A stretch of DNA of 64,000 nucleotides from Ramlibacter paludis (GCF_022012305.1 NZ_JAKLTM010000009.1:97836-161835); one strand, 5' to 3'; shown: positions 19,591 through 29,361, counted from the first letter of the stretch. Numbers and translations are program-made. Notes: generated by a model not told the origin, from the sequence alone.

Positions 19591-20400
19591 ATGGCTGAAT
19601 TCCATCTCGTTCCCGCGGACCGGGTCGATCCGCAGCGCCTGCACGCGGCCTTCGGCGCCGCCTTCGCCGATTACCTGATCGGGCCCTTCCAGCTGGCGCC
19701 CTCGCAGTGGCCGCAGTTCCTCGGGCGGCAGGCGGTCGACCTGGGCTTGAGCCGCGTCGCGGTGGAAGGCGACGCGGTGCTGGCCTTCTGCTTCGTGGCG
19801 CCGCGGCCCGCGTGGCGGCGCTGGCGGCTGGCGACGATGGGCGCGGTGCCGCAGGCGCGCGGCACGGGCGTGGCTCCGGCCCTGCTGGACGAATTCATCG
19901 CGCGGGCGCCGGGTGGCGTAGAGCTGGAGTGCTTCGCGCAGAACACGCGGGCGCTGCGGCTGTACGAGGGCCGGGGCTTCGCCGTCCGGGACGCCTTGTA
20001 CGGCTACACGTTCACGGCCACGGCGTCATCCCCGCGCAGGCGGGAACCCAGTGCGCCCGCATTGGAGGACGCATTCACGTGGCTGGACGGCCGCGACCTT
20101 CCGCTGCAGGTGACAGGCGCCGCGCTGCGCGCCTTGCCGGTGCCGCTGCAGGCGTGGCGGGAGGGGTCGGCGCAGCTGGTGTTTTCGGAAGCGGCCGAGC
20201 GCAAGGTCGTGATCCACAGCCTCGTCGACGGCGATGCGGGCCAGCGCGATGCGCAGGCGCTGGTGGAAGCGCTGCTGGGGCGCTATGCGGAATGGACGAT
20301 CCATGTGCCGCAGTTGCAGCGGCGGGAGGTGGGCGGTGAGGCGCTGGAGAGACTGAGTTTCGAGCGGCTACCGTTGCATCAGGTTTGGATGATGCGGTGA
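19591..20400 (+). CDS. GNAT-family N-acetyltransferase
   Basis: A 269-aa protein with one GNAT acetyl-CoA fold in residues 1-140: PQARGTGVAPALLDEF is the acetyl-CoA loop, and ARALRLYEGRGF-like sequence (NTRALRLYEGRGFAV) closes the domain. Residues 175-269 form a second, degenerate half that resembles a bidomain GNAT. A palindromic repeat at 20026-20051 is embedded in the linker and is translated there as SSPRRREPS. The acceptor substrate is unknown. Confidence 0.78.
   Translation: MAEFHLVPADRVDPQRLHAAFGAAFADYLIGPFQLAPSQWPQFLGRQAVDLGLSRVAVEGDAVLAFCFVAPRPAWRRWRLATMGAVPQARGTGVAPALLDEFIARAPGGVELECFAQNTRALRLYEGRGFAVRDALYGYTFTATASSPRRREPSAPALEDAFTWLDGRDLPLQVTGAALRALPVPLQAWREGSAQLVFSEAAERKVVIHSLVDGDAGQRDAQALVEALLGRYAEWTIHVPQLQRREVGGEALERLSFERLPLHQVWMMR
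20026..20051. repeat. Dispersed palindromic repeat inside the GNAT coding region
   Basis: TCATCCCCGCGCAGGCGGGA at 20026-20045, continuing ACCCAG, is a variant of the common betaproteobacterial repeat of the TCATTCCCGC...GCGGGAATCCAG type. The arms CCCGC and GCGGG flank a GCAG loop. It lies in frame within the GNAT linker and does not break the gene. It is related to the perfect copy at 1523-1542. Confidence 0.55.
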
Positions 20401-20425
20401 GGCGCCGGGAGCCGCGGTTCCTTCG

Positions 20426-20466
20426 TCACCACGGCCTACGGAGCAACCGTCCGTAGGCCGTGGTGA
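20426..20466. terminator. Perfect 16-bp stem-loop between convergent genes
   Basis: Positions 20426-20441 pair perfectly with 20451-20466 (arm TCACCACGGCCTACGG) around a 9-nt loop. It lies 25 nt after the GNAT stop and 19 nt before the convergent glcB stop. There is no T run on either strand, so it may be a bidirectional transcription block or a 3'-end stabiliser rather than a classical intrinsic terminator. Confidence 0.6.
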
Positions 20467-20485
20467 GCGCGCAGCCGAACCGCTC

Positions 20486-22681
20486 TTACGCCCCCGTCTT
20501 CACCTTCAAGCGCCAAGCATGCAACAGCGGCTCGGTATAGCCGCTCGGCTGCTCTTCGCCCTTGAACACCAGGTCCAGCGCCGCGCGATAGGCGTACGAC
20601 TTCTCGAAGTTGCCGGCCATGTTCTTGTACGCCGGATCGCCCGCGTTCTGCTTGTCCACCACCGCGGCCATGCGCTCGAAGGTCTTCATGACCTGCTCCT
20701 TGCTCACCACCCCATGGCGCAGCCAGTTGGCGATGTGCTGGCTGGAGATGCGCAGCGTGGCGCGGTCTTCCATCAGGCCGACGTTGTGGATGTCCGGCAC
20801 CTTGGAGCAGCCCACGCCCTGGTCGATCCAGCGCACCACGTAGCCCAGGATGCCCTGCACGTTGTTGTCCAGTTCCTGCTGGCGCTCTTCGGCCGTCCAC
20901 TTCGCTTCGCGCACCACCGGCACCTGCAGCAGGCCCGCCAGCAGGTTGTCGCGCTCGGCGCCGGCGCTGGTCTTCTCCAGCTCCTTCTGCACGGCGGCCA
21001 CGTCCACCTGCAGGTAGTGCAGCGCGTGCAGCGTCGCGGCGGTGGGCGAGGGCACCCACGCGGTGTTGGCGCCGGCCTTCGGGTGCGCGATCTTCTGCTC
21101 CAGCATCGCCGCCATCAGGTCCGGCATGGCCCACATGCCCTTGCCGATCTGCGCCCGGCCCCGCAGGCCGCACGACAGGCCGACCAGCACGTTGCTCTTC
21201 TCGTAGGCCTGGATCCAGGCGCTGGACTTCATGTCGCCCTTGCGCAGCATGGGCCCGGCCAGCATCGCGGTGTGCATCTCGTCGCCGGTGCGATCGAGGA
21301 AGCCGGTGTTGATGAAGGCGACGCGCGGTGCCGCGGCGGCGATGCAGGCCTGCAGGTTGACCGAGGTGCGGCGCTCCTCGTCCATGATGCCCAGCTTCAC
21401 CGTGTTGGGCGCCAGGCCCAGCAGCTGCTCGACACGGCCGAACAGCTCGGAGGCGAAGGCCACTTCCTGCGGCCCGTGCATCTTCGGCTTGACGATGTAG
21501 ACCGAGCCGGTGCGCGAGTTGCGGATCCCGTTCTTGCCCTTGCCTTGCAGGTCGTGCAGCGCGATCGCGGTGGTGATGACCGCGTCCATGATCCCTTCCG
21601 GAATCTCCTTGCCGCCGTTCCACAGGATCGCCGGATTGGTCATCAGGTGGCCGACGTTGCGCAGGAACAGCAGCGAGCGGCCATGCAGCCGCACTTCGCC
21701 GTTGCCTTGCGGATTCTTGTACACGCGGTCAGCGTTGAGGCCGCGGGTGAAGCTCTTGCCGCCCTTGCTGACCTGCTCGGTCAGCGTGCCTTCCAGGATG
21801 CCCAGCCAGTTGCGGTAGGCGAGCAGCTTGTCTTCGGCATCGACGGCGGCGATCGAATCTTCCAGGTCGAGGATGGTGGACAGCGCCGATTCCAGCACCA
21901 CGTCGCTCACGCCCGCCGCGTCGGTGCGGCCGATCGTGTGCGCGCGGTCGATGCGGATGTCCAGGTGCAGGCCGTTGTGCACCAGCAGCACCGACGAGGG
22001 CGCACCGGCGTCGCCCTGGTAGCCGACGAATTGCGCGGGATCCTTCAGCCCGCTCGAGACGCCGCCCTTCAGCTGCACCACGAGCTTGCCGCCTTGCACC
22101 TGGTAGGCGGTGGCGTCGACATGCGAGCCCTTTTCCAGCGGGGCGGCCTGGTCCAGCACCTTGCGTGCATAGGCGATCACCTTGTCGCCGCGCACTTCGT
22201 TGTAGCCCGGGCCCTTGTCGGCGCCGCCGGTGGTGGGAATGGCGTCGGTGCCGTAGAGCGCGTCGTACAGCGAGCCCCAGCGCGCGTTGGCCGCGTTGAG
22301 CGCATAGCGTGCGTTGAGGATGGGCACCACCAGCTGCGGGCCGGCCTGCAAGGCGAGTTCGGCGTCGACGTTGGCCGTGGTCGCCTTCGCGCCCGCGGGC
22401 GGCGTGACCAGGTAGCCGATCTTCTCGAGGAAGCCGCGGTAGCCGGCCAGGTCGGTGATCGGGCCCGGGTTGTTGGCGTGCCAGGTGTTCAGCTCGTTTT
22501 GCAAGCGATCCCGTTCGGCCAGCAGTGCCGCGTTCTTCGGCGCCAGGTCGCGCACGATGGCGTCGAAGCCGGCCCAGAACCTGGCGACGTCGACGCCGGT
22601 GCCGGGCAGCACCTGGTCGTCGATGAAGCGCTTGAGGGCGCTGTCCACCTCGAGTCCGTGGACGGTGGTGCGGCTGGTCAT
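20486..22681 (-). CDS. glcB: Malate synthase G
   Basis: It condenses glyoxylate and acetyl-CoA to malate, the last step of glycolate and glyoxylate assimilation. The product is 731 aa, typical for the monomeric G isoform (A forms are about 530 aa). Landmarks include [24 protein letters not shown] sequence, [19 protein letters not shown] around residue 440, and [21 protein letters not shown] 22681 has AGGAG 7 nt upstream, although the frame is open further. It follows the 2-haloacid dehalogenase gene by 32 nt on the same strand. Confidence 0.96.
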   Translation of the reverse strand: MTSRTTVHGLEVDSALKRFIDDQVLPGTGVDVARFWAGFDAIVRDLAPKNAALLAERDRLQNELNTWHANNPGPITDLAGYRGFLEKIGYLVTPPAGAKATTANVDAELALQAGPQLVVPILNARYALNAANARWGSLYDALYGTDAIPTTGGADKGPGYNEVRGDKVIAYARKVLDQAAPLEKGSHVDATAYQVQGGKLVVQLKGGVSSGLKDPAQFVGYQGDAGAPSSVLLVHNGLHLDIRIDRAHTIGRTDAAGVSDVVLESALSTILDLEDSIAAVDAEDKLLAYRNWLGILEGTLTEQVSKGGKSFTRGLNADRVYKNPQGNGEVRLHGRSLLFLRNVGHLMTNPAILWNGGKEIPEGIMDAVITTAIALHDLQGKGKNGIRNSRTGSVYIVKPKMHGPQEVAFASELFGRVEQLLGLAPNTVKLGIMDEERRTSVNLQACIAAAAPRVAFINTGFLDRTGDEMHTAMLAGPMLRKGDMKSSAWIQAYEKSNVLVGLSCGLRGRAQIGKGMWAMPDLMAAMLEQKIAHPKAGANTAWVPSPTAATLHALHYLQVDVAAVQKELEKTSAGAERDNLLAGLLQVPVVREAKWTAEERQQELDNNVQGILGYVVRWIDQGVGCSKVPDIHNVGLMEDRATLRISSQHIANWLRHGVVSKEQVMKTFERMAAVVDKQNAGDPAYKNMAGNFEKSYAYRAALDLVFKGEEQPSGYTEPLLHAWRLKVKTGA

Positions 22682-22713
22682 GGTGTTCTCCTGGGTAGTC
22701 AAGGGATTCGGGT

Positions 22714-23394
22714 TCATTCGAAGAAGGCCAGCACGTCGCGCAGGCTGCTGCCGCTGCGCGTGGGCTGCGTGCCCAGTTCCTCGAAAGGCAGTTGGTAGCG
22801 GTTGACCCACAGCGTGCGGTAGCCGAACCAGGTGGCGCCGAGCGCGTCCCAGCTGTTGCAGCTGACGAACAGCACGTCGCGCGCGGCGAGGCCGGTGGCC
22901 TGCGTGCCGAGGCGATAGGCCTCGGGATGGGTCTTGTACTTGCGGATCGTGTCGACCGACAGCACGTGATCGAGCAGGCCTTCGAGGCCGGCGCTGCGCA
23001 CCGCCACGCCCAGCATGCCGGGGTCGCCGTTACTCAGGATGCCGGTCTGCACGCGCCGGCCCTTGAGGGCCTGCAGCACTTCGCGGACCTCGGGGAAGGC
23101 CGAGAGATGCCGGTACTGGTTCATCAGGCGGTCTTCCTGCTCCGGGCCGAGCGCGATGCCCAGGCGCTTGCAGGCGTAGCGCAGCCCGGCGCGCGTCAGC
23201 TCCCAGAACGGCTGGTAATGGGCGCCGTCGTTGCTGGTGGTGACCAGGCGCGTGTATTCGATCTGCTTGTCGCGCCAGAGCAGGCCCAGCGCCTGGCCCT
23301 GGCCGGGAAAGAGTTGTTCCGCGAGCAGGCCCACGCTGTACACGTCGAACAGCGTTCCATAGGCGTCGAACAGGACGGCGCGCGGCTTTTCCAT
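22714..23394 (-). CDS. 2-haloacid dehalogenase, HAD type II
   Basis: It hydrolyses 2-haloacids to 2-hydroxyacids, for example chloroacetate to glycolate. The 226-aa product keeps every residue known to matter in L-2-haloacid dehalogenases: Asp and Thr in FDAYGTLFD, Arg in WRDKQIEY, Ser in LSNGDP, Lys and Tyr in KTHPEAY, and Ser, Asn and Asp in SCNSWD. ATG 23394 is favoured ([10 protein letters not shown]); upstream in-frame starts add a non-homologous tail. TACAGT lies 7 nt before the ATG. The next gene, glcB, would consume glyoxylate made from the glycolate product. Confidence 0.9.
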   Translation of the reverse strand: MEKPRAVLFDAYGTLFDVYSVGLLAEQLFPGQGQALGLLWRDKQIEYTRLVTTSNDGAHYQPFWELTRAGLRYACKRLGIALGPEQEDRLMNQYRHLSAFPEVREVLQALKGRRVQTGILSNGDPGMLGVAVRSAGLEGLLDHVLSVDTIRKYKTHPEAYRLGTQATGLAARDVLFVSCNSWDALGATWFGYRTLWVNRYQLPFEELGTQPTRSGSSLRDVLAFFE

Positions 23395-23429
23395 GCACCC
23401 GACTGTATTTGATACTTGCTCGACCATTA

Positions 23430-23446
23430 ATGACGGCAAATGTCAT
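23430..23446. promoter_or_regulatory. Dyad ATGACG-N5-TGTCAT in a divergent promoter region
   Basis: In the 144-nt AT-richer region between the dehalogenase and the HisC-like gene, ATGACG and TGTCAT form arms (5 of 6 bp symmetric) around GCAAA. The position suits an operator for either gene. The same half-sites recur at 35335-35350 with a 4-nt centre. The binding protein is unknown. Confidence 0.35.
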
Positions 23447-23538
23447 AAATCCGGAACCTGCGCGACGGTAATCCGGCGATTGCAAGGGTGTGCCCCGATA
23501 TGGGGCGGAACCGGCGCCGGATAAATTTAAGTTGTTAA

Positions 23539-24531
23539 ATGATCCAGCTCGCCTCCAACGAAAACCCCCTGGGCATGCCGGCCGCGGCGCGCCAGGCCGC
23601 CGCCGACGCCCTGGCCGGCGCCGCCCTCTACCCCGACGCCACCGGCCGCGCGCTGAAGGAGGCCCTGGCCGCCCGCCTGGGCGTCACGCCGGACTGGCTG
23701 GTGCTCGGCTCCGGCTCCAGCGAGATCCTCACGCTCACCGCGCAGGCCGTGGTGAAGCCGGGCGAGGGCGTGCTGTGGTCGCAGTACGGCTTCGTCGTCT
23801 ACGCACAGGCTGCGGCGCTGGCGCGCGGCGAGGGCCGGGCCGTGCCGGCGCAACGCTTCGGCCATGACCTGAAAGCCATGGCGGCGGCGATCACGCCGCA
23901 GACGCGCCTCGTGTTCGTCGCCAATCCGAACAACCCGACGGGCACCTTCCTCGAAGGCGCGCGGCTGCAGGAATTCCTGGCGCAGGTGCCGCGCGAAACG
24001 ACCGTCCTGCTCGACGAGGCGTACACCGAATACCTGGCGCCGCGCCAGCGCTACGACGCCATCGGCTGGCTGCGCGCTTTTCCGAACCTGGTCGTCGCGC
24101 GCACCTTCTCCAAGGCGTACGGATTGGCGGGGCTGCGCGTGGGCTATGGCGTGGCGCAACCGGCGCTGGCGGCCAGGCTCAATGCGATCCGCCCCCGCTT
24201 CAACGTCACGACGCCCGCATTGGCGGCCGCAGTGGCTGCGCTTGCCGACAACGACTTCGTGCAACGCACCTACGAGCTCAATCGCGTCGGCCGGGCGCAG
24301 CTTTCCGAAGGCCTGGGCCAACTGGGCGTGGAGACGCTGCCTTCGGCCGGCAATTTCGTGATGGCCTGCTTCGCCGACGCGCGCGGCGTGCATGCGGCGC
24401 TGCTGCGCGCCGGCATCGCCGTCTCCACGCTCGACAACTACGCGCTGCCCGACTGGCTGCGCATCACCGTCGGCACGCAGGAACAGAACGCCGCCGTGCT
24501 CGAAGCCGTGGCCGACGCCGCGCGCGCCTGA
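23539..24531 (+). CDS. Histidinol-phosphate aminotransferase-like PLP enzyme
   Basis: A 330-aa fold-type I aminotransferase. IQLASNENPLGMPAAARQA at the N-terminus and FSKAYGLAGLRVGYG with the PLP lysine near residue 192 are HisC-family signatures, and NPNNPTGTF and DEAYTEY are present. It is not in a his operon; it is followed 24 nt later by a Bug binding protein and then LysR. It may therefore act on another amino acid or phosphonate-like substrate rather than being the main HisC. ATG 23539 has no ribosome site and is preceded by an AT-rich stretch. Confidence 0.8.
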   Translation: MIQLASNENPLGMPAAARQAAADALAGAALYPDATGRALKEALAARLGVTPDWLVLGSGSSEILTLTAQAVVKPGEGVLWSQYGFVVYAQAAALARGEGRAVPAQRFGHDLKAMAAAITPQTRLVFVANPNNPTGTFLEGARLQEFLAQVPRETTVLLDEAYTEYLAPRQRYDAIGWLRAFPNLVVARTFSKAYGLAGLRVGYGVAQPALAARLNAIRPRFNVTTPALAAAVAALADNDFVQRTYELNRVGRAQLSEGLGQLGVETLPSAGNFVMACFADARGVHAALLRAGIAVSTLDNYALPDWLRITVGTQEQNAAVLEAVADAARA

Positions 24532-24555
24532 ACCGCAATTCCCAAGGAGAAGTCC

Positions 24556-25509
24556 ATGCAACGCCGTACCTTCGCTGCCCTCGCCGCCGCCTCGCTTGCC
24601 GCGCCTTACGCGCTGGCGCAGGACCGCACCCTGCGCATCTGGGTGGGCTTTCCGCCCGGCGGTTCGGCCGACGTCATCGCGCGGCTGCTGGCGGAGAAGC
24701 TGCGCGCCTCGCTCGGCCAGAACGTGCTGGTGGAGAACAAGCCGGGCGCCGCCGGCCGCCTGGTGCTGGGCGAACTGAAACGCATGCCGCCGGACGGCCA
24801 GAACCTGGTGCTGTCGCCGAGCGGCGCGATGGTGATCGCGCCCTGGCTCTACAGCAACATCGGCTACGACCCGGTGAAGGACTTCACGCCGGTCTCGCGC
24901 CTGGTCACCTTCGACTTCGCCGTCACGGCCGGTCCGGGCGCGCCGCAAGGCGACCTCAAGTCGGTGCTGGCCTGGATGAAGGCCAACCCCGGCAAGGCGA
25001 ACTACGCCACCTCCGGTGCGGGTACGGTGCCGCACTTCGCGGGCCTGCTGCTGTCGCAGGCGGCCGGCGTGCAGCTCACGCACGTCGCCTACCGTGGCGG
25101 CGCGCCGGCGGCGCAGGACCTGATCGGCGGCCAGATCCCGCTGATGGTCGACACGGCTTCCGAAACCATCGAGCACCACAAGGCCGGCAAGGTGCGCATC
25201 CTCGCGGTCACCGGCGACCAGCGCACGCGCGCGCTGCCCGACGTGCCCACGCTGAAGGAGCAGGGCATCGACATGGCCGCCGACGCTTTCTTCGGCCTCT
25301 ATGGCCCGCCGGGCATGCCGGCCGACGTGGTGGCGCGGATCGACCGCGCCGTGGGCGACGCGCTGAAGGACCCCGCGATCCAGGAACGCATCTACGGCTT
25401 CGGCCTGGTGCCCAACCACGCGCCGGCGGCCGAACTCGCGGCGACGCAGGTGGCGCACCTCAAGCGCTGGGAAACGCCGATCAAGTCCTCGGGCTTCAAG
25501 GCCGAGTAA
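24556..25509 (+). CDS. Bug-family (tripartite tricarboxylate) substrate-binding protein
   Basis: A 317-aa periplasmic binding protein with the signal peptide MQRRTFAALAAASLAA...ALAQ, where the twin arginine is suggestive but not a full Tat motif. IWVGFPPGGSADVIARLLAE and VENKPGAAGRLVLGELK are the Bug-family ligand motifs. No TctA or TctB membrane genes are nearby, so it is an orphan, as is common in this group; ligands of relatives are small carboxylates. AAGGAG lies 8 nt before ATG 24556. The downstream LysR gene may control it. Confidence 0.92.
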   Translation: MQRRTFAALAAASLAAPYALAQDRTLRIWVGFPPGGSADVIARLLAEKLRASLGQNVLVENKPGAAGRLVLGELKRMPPDGQNLVLSPSGAMVIAPWLYSNIGYDPVKDFTPVSRLVTFDFAVTAGPGAPQGDLKSVLAWMKANPGKANYATSGAGTVPHFAGLLLSQAAGVQLTHVAYRGGAPAAQDLIGGQIPLMVDTASETIEHHKAGKVRILAVTGDQRTRALPDVPTLKEQGIDMAADAFFGLYGPPGMPADVVARIDRAVGDALKDPAIQERIYGFGLVPNHAPAAELAATQVAHLKRWETPIKSSGFKAE

Positions 25510-25574
25510 CCGCACGGCGGAATGCCGCGCATAACTGCTTGATTTGAACCCGGAACGCGCATAATCCGCGCGGC

Positions 25575-26513
25575 ATGGACAAACTCAAGCAGCTGGAGTC
25601 CTTCGTCTCGGTGGCCACCAAAGGCAGCCTGACGGCCGCGGCGCGCGCCGAAGGGGTGGCGCCGGCCATCATGGGGCGGCGCCTCGATGCGCTCGAGGAG
25701 CGGCTGGGCGTGAAGCTGCTGGTGCGCACCACGCGCCGCATCACGCTCACGCACGAAGGCAGCGCCTTCCTGGAAGACTGCCAGCGGCTGCTGGCCGACC
25801 TGGGCAACGCCGAAGCAAGCGTCAGTGCCGGCGGCGTCAAGGCGAGCGGCCACCTGCGCATCACCGCGCCGGCCGGCTTCGGCCGCCGCCACGTCGCGCC
25901 GCTGGTGCCCCGCTTCCGCGAACTGCATGCCGACGTGACCATTTCGCTCAACCTGAGCGACCGCGTGGTCGACCTCGGCGGCGAGGGCTTCGACTGCGCG
26001 GTGCGCGTGGGCGACTTCCCCGATTCGTCTCTGGTGAGCGTGCGGCTGGCCGACAACCGCCGCATGTGCGTGGCCGCGCCGACCTACCTGAAGCAGCATG
26101 GGACCCCCGAGCATCCCAACGACCTGCTCAAGTTCGACTGCCTCACCTTGTCCAGCGATGCCTCGCAGACGCGCGGCTGGGCCTTTTCGCTGCCGCGCGA
26201 CGGCGCCGGCGCCGAGCCGGAGCTGGTGCACTTCAAGCCGGCCGGCCCGCTCGATTGCTCCGACGGCCAGGTGCTGCACGACTGGTGCGTGCAAGGCTAC
26301 GGCATCGCCTGGCGCAGCACCTGGGAGGTGGAGCAGGAGATCGCCGACGGCCGCCTGCGCGAAATCTTGGCCGCCTATGCCGCGCCCCCCAACGGCATCT
26401 ACGCCGTCTTCCCGCAGCGCAAGCACCTGCCGCTGCGGGTGCGGCTGTGGATCGATTTCCTGAAGCATCACTACGCGCAGCCCCAGTTCTGGATGGCCGC
26501 CAACAACAAATGA
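25575..26513 (+). CDS. LysR-family transcriptional regulator
   Basis: A 312-aa regulator. The N-terminal winged helix (MDKLKQLESFVSVATKGSLT, then ARAEGVAPAIMGRRLDALEE) is followed by the periplasmic-binding-like effector domain from about residue 90 (GHLRITAPAGFGRRHVAPLV). CATAAT lies 9 nt before ATG 25575, with TTGATT 15 nt further upstream. The stop overlaps the DUF2214 start (ATGA). It follows an aminotransferase and a Bug protein on the same strand, which are its likeliest targets. The inducer is unknown. Confidence 0.92.
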   Translation: MDKLKQLESFVSVATKGSLTAAARAEGVAPAIMGRRLDALEERLGVKLLVRTTRRITLTHEGSAFLEDCQRLLADLGNAEASVSAGGVKASGHLRITAPAGFGRRHVAPLVPRFRELHADVTISLNLSDRVVDLGGEGFDCAVRVGDFPDSSLVSVRLADNRRMCVAAPTYLKQHGTPEHPNDLLKFDCLTLSSDASQTRGWAFSLPRDGAGAEPELVHFKPAGPLDCSDGQVLHDWCVQGYGIAWRSTWEVEQEIADGRLREILAAYAAPPNGIYAVFPQRKHLPLRVRLWIDFLKHHYAQPQFWMAANNK

Positions 26514-26965
26514 CGCTCGAAGCCCTGCTTGCCTACTTCCACCTGCTGGCGATCCTCACGCTGGTGGTCTTCATCGCCAGCGAGGCCGCGCTGTGCCGGC
26601 CGGAGTGGATGAACGCCACCATCGTCAACCGGCTGGTGACCGTGGACCGCGTCTACGGCATCGCCGCCGGCGCGGTGCTGGTCACCGGGCTGCTGCGCAT
26701 CTACCTGGGGATGAAAGGGTCTTCGTACTACTGGAGCAACTGGCTGCTGCACGTGAAGCTCACGCTGTTCGTCCTCACCGGCCTGATCTCGATCGCTCCG
26801 ACCCTGCGCTTCGTCCGCTGGAAGAAGCAGCTGCAGGCGGGCGGCGCCTTGCCCGACGCCGAGGAAGTGCGCCGGACGCGCAAGCTGGTGATGCTGCAAG
26901 CCCACATCATTCCGCTGATCCCGCTGGCGGCGGTGTTCCTGGCACGCGGCTTCGGCGCGAAGTAG
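26510..26965 (+). CDS. DUF2214 family membrane protein
   Basis: A 151-aa protein with four hydrophobic segments: near residues 5-24, 43-62, 78-98 and 128-147. MTLEALLAYFHLLAILTLVV and VDRVYGIAAGAVLVTGLLR match DUF2214 (YgaP/CopD-like small membrane proteins of unknown function). It is translationally coupled to the LysR gene through an ATGA overlap. The frame is open far upstream inside LysR, but only this part is protein-like. Confidence 0.82.
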   Translation: MTLEALLAYFHLLAILTLVVFIASEAALCRPEWMNATIVNRLVTVDRVYGIAAGAVLVTGLLRIYLGMKGSSYYWSNWLLHVKLTLFVLTGLISIAPTLRFVRWKKQLQAGGALPDAEEVRRTRKLVMLQAHIIPLIPLAAVFLARGFGAK

Positions 26966-27061
26966 CCGCTGCACCGCAACCTTTCTTCGTAGGGGCAAGC
27001 GCAGCACCTCAGCCGCACGGCCTGTGGCAGGATGGCAACCCTTCGCCGTAAGCCGTACGAG

Positions 27062-29350
27062 ATGAAAAGCATTGGCAGTTCTGCATCGCCCGCGCGCGAC
27101 GTGGGCGAAGTCACCGCCGCGCAGCGCATGCAGATCGCGCTGGAAGCCAGCGGCACCGGCACCTTCTTCTGGAACATCGTCACCGACGAGCTCTGGTGGG
27201 ACCATCCCCTCGACAAGCTGTTCGGCCTGCTCCCCGGCGAAGCCGTGCGCTCGCTGGAGCAGTTCGTGGCCCTGGTGCATCCCGACGACCGCGCGGAAGT
27301 CATCGAGCGCTGCCAGCGCTGCAAGCACGAGGCGGCCGACTTCGAGATGGAATTCCGGGTGGTGTATCCGGACGGCTCCGTGCACTGGCTGTACGACCGC
27401 GGCCGCACCTTCACCAATTCCGAGGGGCAGGCGCAGTACATGACCGGCGCCTGCGTCGACGTCACCGAGCGCCGGCGCGCGCGCGAGGCCCTGCGCCGCA
27501 GTGAAGTCTTCTACCGCCGCACGCTGGAGTCGGTACCCGGCTTCACCTTCTCGACGACGGAGGACGGCGACTGCGATTACCTGAGCTCGCAATGGTCGGC
27601 CTACACCGGCGTCGAGGTCACGGCGCATTTCGGCCGCGCCTGGATGGACGCGCTGCATCCCGACGACCGGGCGCGCGCCCGCCTCGCGTGGGAGACGGCG
27701 GTGGCCGCGCGCCGGCCTTACCAGGTGGAATACCGGATCCGCCGGTACGACGGCCAGTACCAGTGGTTCAAGGCGAATGGCTGCCTGGTCGAAGCGGGGG
27801 ACGGCCAGCCCTCGCGCTGGATCGGCACCATCCTCAACATCCAGGACCTGAAGCAGGCGCAGGCCAAGGTGCTGGCGCGCGAGCGCGAGCTGCAGAGCAT
27901 CACCGACAACTCGCCGGACGTGATCGCCCGGTTCGACCGCGACTGCCGCCACGTCTTCGTCAGCGCCGCGGCCAGCCGGCTCACCGGCAAGCCCACCTCC
28001 GCGTTCATCGGCCGTACCAATCGCGAGCTGGGCATGCCGGATGCGCTGTGCACCTACTGGGAATCCAGCATCGGGCAAGTCTTCCTGGAGCGGCAGCCGC
28101 TCAACATGCAGTTCGAGCAGGACGTCGACGGCCAGCCCCGGCATTTCGCGACGCGGCTGGTGCCCGAGTTCGACGAGGTGGGCGAGGTGCGGCACGTGCT
28201 GGCCGTCGCGCGCGACGTCAGCGAGTCCTGGGAAGCCGAGGAGGCGCTGCGCCGCGCCGACCAGGCAAAGGACGTCTTCCTCGCGACCCTCGCGCACGAA
28301 CTGCGCAACCCGTTGGCGCCGATCCGCGCCGGCATCGGCGTGCTGCAACGCGGGGCGGGCGAGCGCGAGCAGGCGCGCGCTCTTTCCATCATGGAACGGC
28401 AGGTGCACCACATGGTGCAGCTGGTCGACGACCTGTTGGACCTGGCGCGCATCGGCCAGGGCAAGGTCGTGCTCCGGCGCGAGGTGCTGCCGCTGCAGGA
28501 AGTGCTGGAGCACGCCGTCGAGACGACGCGCCCGCTGATCGAGGCGCAGGGCCACGACTTCGTCTGGGAGCCCGGGGATCCGCAGACCCACGTGCATGGC
28601 GACATCACGCGGCTGGCGCAGGTGGTGGGCAACCTGCTCACCAACGCGGCCAAGTACACGCCGCCGCGCGGCCGCGTGCGGCTGCGCACGCAGGACGAAG
28701 GCAGCGACGTCTGCATCATCGTGGAGGACAGCGGCGTCGGCATTCCGCGCGAGATGCTGGGGCGCGTGTTCGACCGCTTCGTGCAGGTGAACCAGACGCT
28801 GGAGACCTCGCAGGGCGGCATGGGCATCGGCCTGAGCGTCGTGCGCTCGCTGGTGGAGATGCACGGCGGCCGTGTCAGTGCCGACAGCGCGGGCCCCGGC
28901 AGCGGCACGACCATCCGCGTCTGGCTGCCGCGCGCGCAGTCCGACTACGCGCGCGCCGCCGCCACGGCGGCCCCGATCGCGACCCAGGGCGCGGCCAAGC
29001 GCGTGCTGATCGTCGACGACAACGCCGACGCCGCGGAGACCCTGGCGATGCTGGCCGAAATGCACGGGCACGTCACGCGCGTGGCCAACGACGGCCCCGC
29101 CGCCATCTCGGCGGCCAAGGAGCACGAGCCGCAGATCGTCTTCATGGACATCGGCATGCCGGGCATGAGCGGCTACGAGGTGGCCACGCACCTGCGTTCG
29201 CTGCCCGGCTGGCAGGACCGGATGATCGTCGCGCTGACCGGCTGGGGCACGGAGGAGGACCGTGCCAAGAGCCTGGCCGCGGGCTTCGACGTGCACCTGG
29301 CGAAGCCGGTGGACCTGGCCGTGGTGGAGAAAATATTGGCGGCGCGCTGA
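27062..29350 (+). CDS. Soluble PAS-PAS-PAS hybrid sensor histidine kinase
   Basis: A 762-aa cytoplasmic signalling protein with no membrane segment. In order: PAS domains at about 23-145, 150-275 and 280-395; HisKA with the phosphorylated His in LAHELRNPLAP near 411; HATPase with NLLTNAAKYTP and GMGIGLSVVRSLV; a receiver domain from VLIVDDNADAAET near 648 with the acceptor Asp in VFMDIGMPG near 693. The first PAS carries a CxxC (Cys84, Cys87). The start is uncertain: ATG 27062 is used, ATG 27032 is possible. There is no output domain, so a phosphotransfer partner must lie elsewhere. Confidence 0.9.
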   Translation: MKSIGSSASPARDVGEVTAAQRMQIALEASGTGTFFWNIVTDELWWDHPLDKLFGLLPGEAVRSLEQFVALVHPDDRAEVIERCQRCKHEAADFEMEFRVVYPDGSVHWLYDRGRTFTNSEGQAQYMTGACVDVTERRRAREALRRSEVFYRRTLESVPGFTFSTTEDGDCDYLSSQWSAYTGVEVTAHFGRAWMDALHPDDRARARLAWETAVAARRPYQVEYRIRRYDGQYQWFKANGCLVEAGDGQPSRWIGTILNIQDLKQAQAKVLARERELQSITDNSPDVIARFDRDCRHVFVSAAASRLTGKPTSAFIGRTNRELGMPDALCTYWESSIGQVFLERQPLNMQFEQDVDGQPRHFATRLVPEFDEVGEVRHVLAVARDVSESWEAEEALRRADQAKDVFLATLAHELRNPLAPIRAGIGVLQRGAGEREQARALSIMERQVHHMVQLVDDLLDLARIGQGKVVLRREVLPLQEVLEHAVETTRPLIEAQGHDFVWEPGDPQTHVHGDITRLAQVVGNLLTNAAKYTPPRGRVRLRTQDEGSDVCIIVEDSGVGIPREMLGRVFDRFVQVNQTLETSQGGMGIGLSVVRSLVEMHGGRVSADSAGPGSGTTIRVWLPRAQSDYARAAATAAPIATQGAAKRVLIVDDNADAAETLAMLAEMHGHVTRVANDGPAAISAAKEHEPQIVFMDIGMPGMSGYEVATHLRSLPGWQDRMIVALTGWGTEEDRAKSLAAGFDVHLAKPVDLAVVEKILAAR

Positions 29351-29361
29351 TGGATTTGGCC

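Noticed and set aside
23030..23485. 151-aa ORF antisense/alternate to the dehalogenase start
   Set aside because: An alternate frame of the dehalogenase gene; the dehalogenase itself has all catalytic motifs and explains the region.
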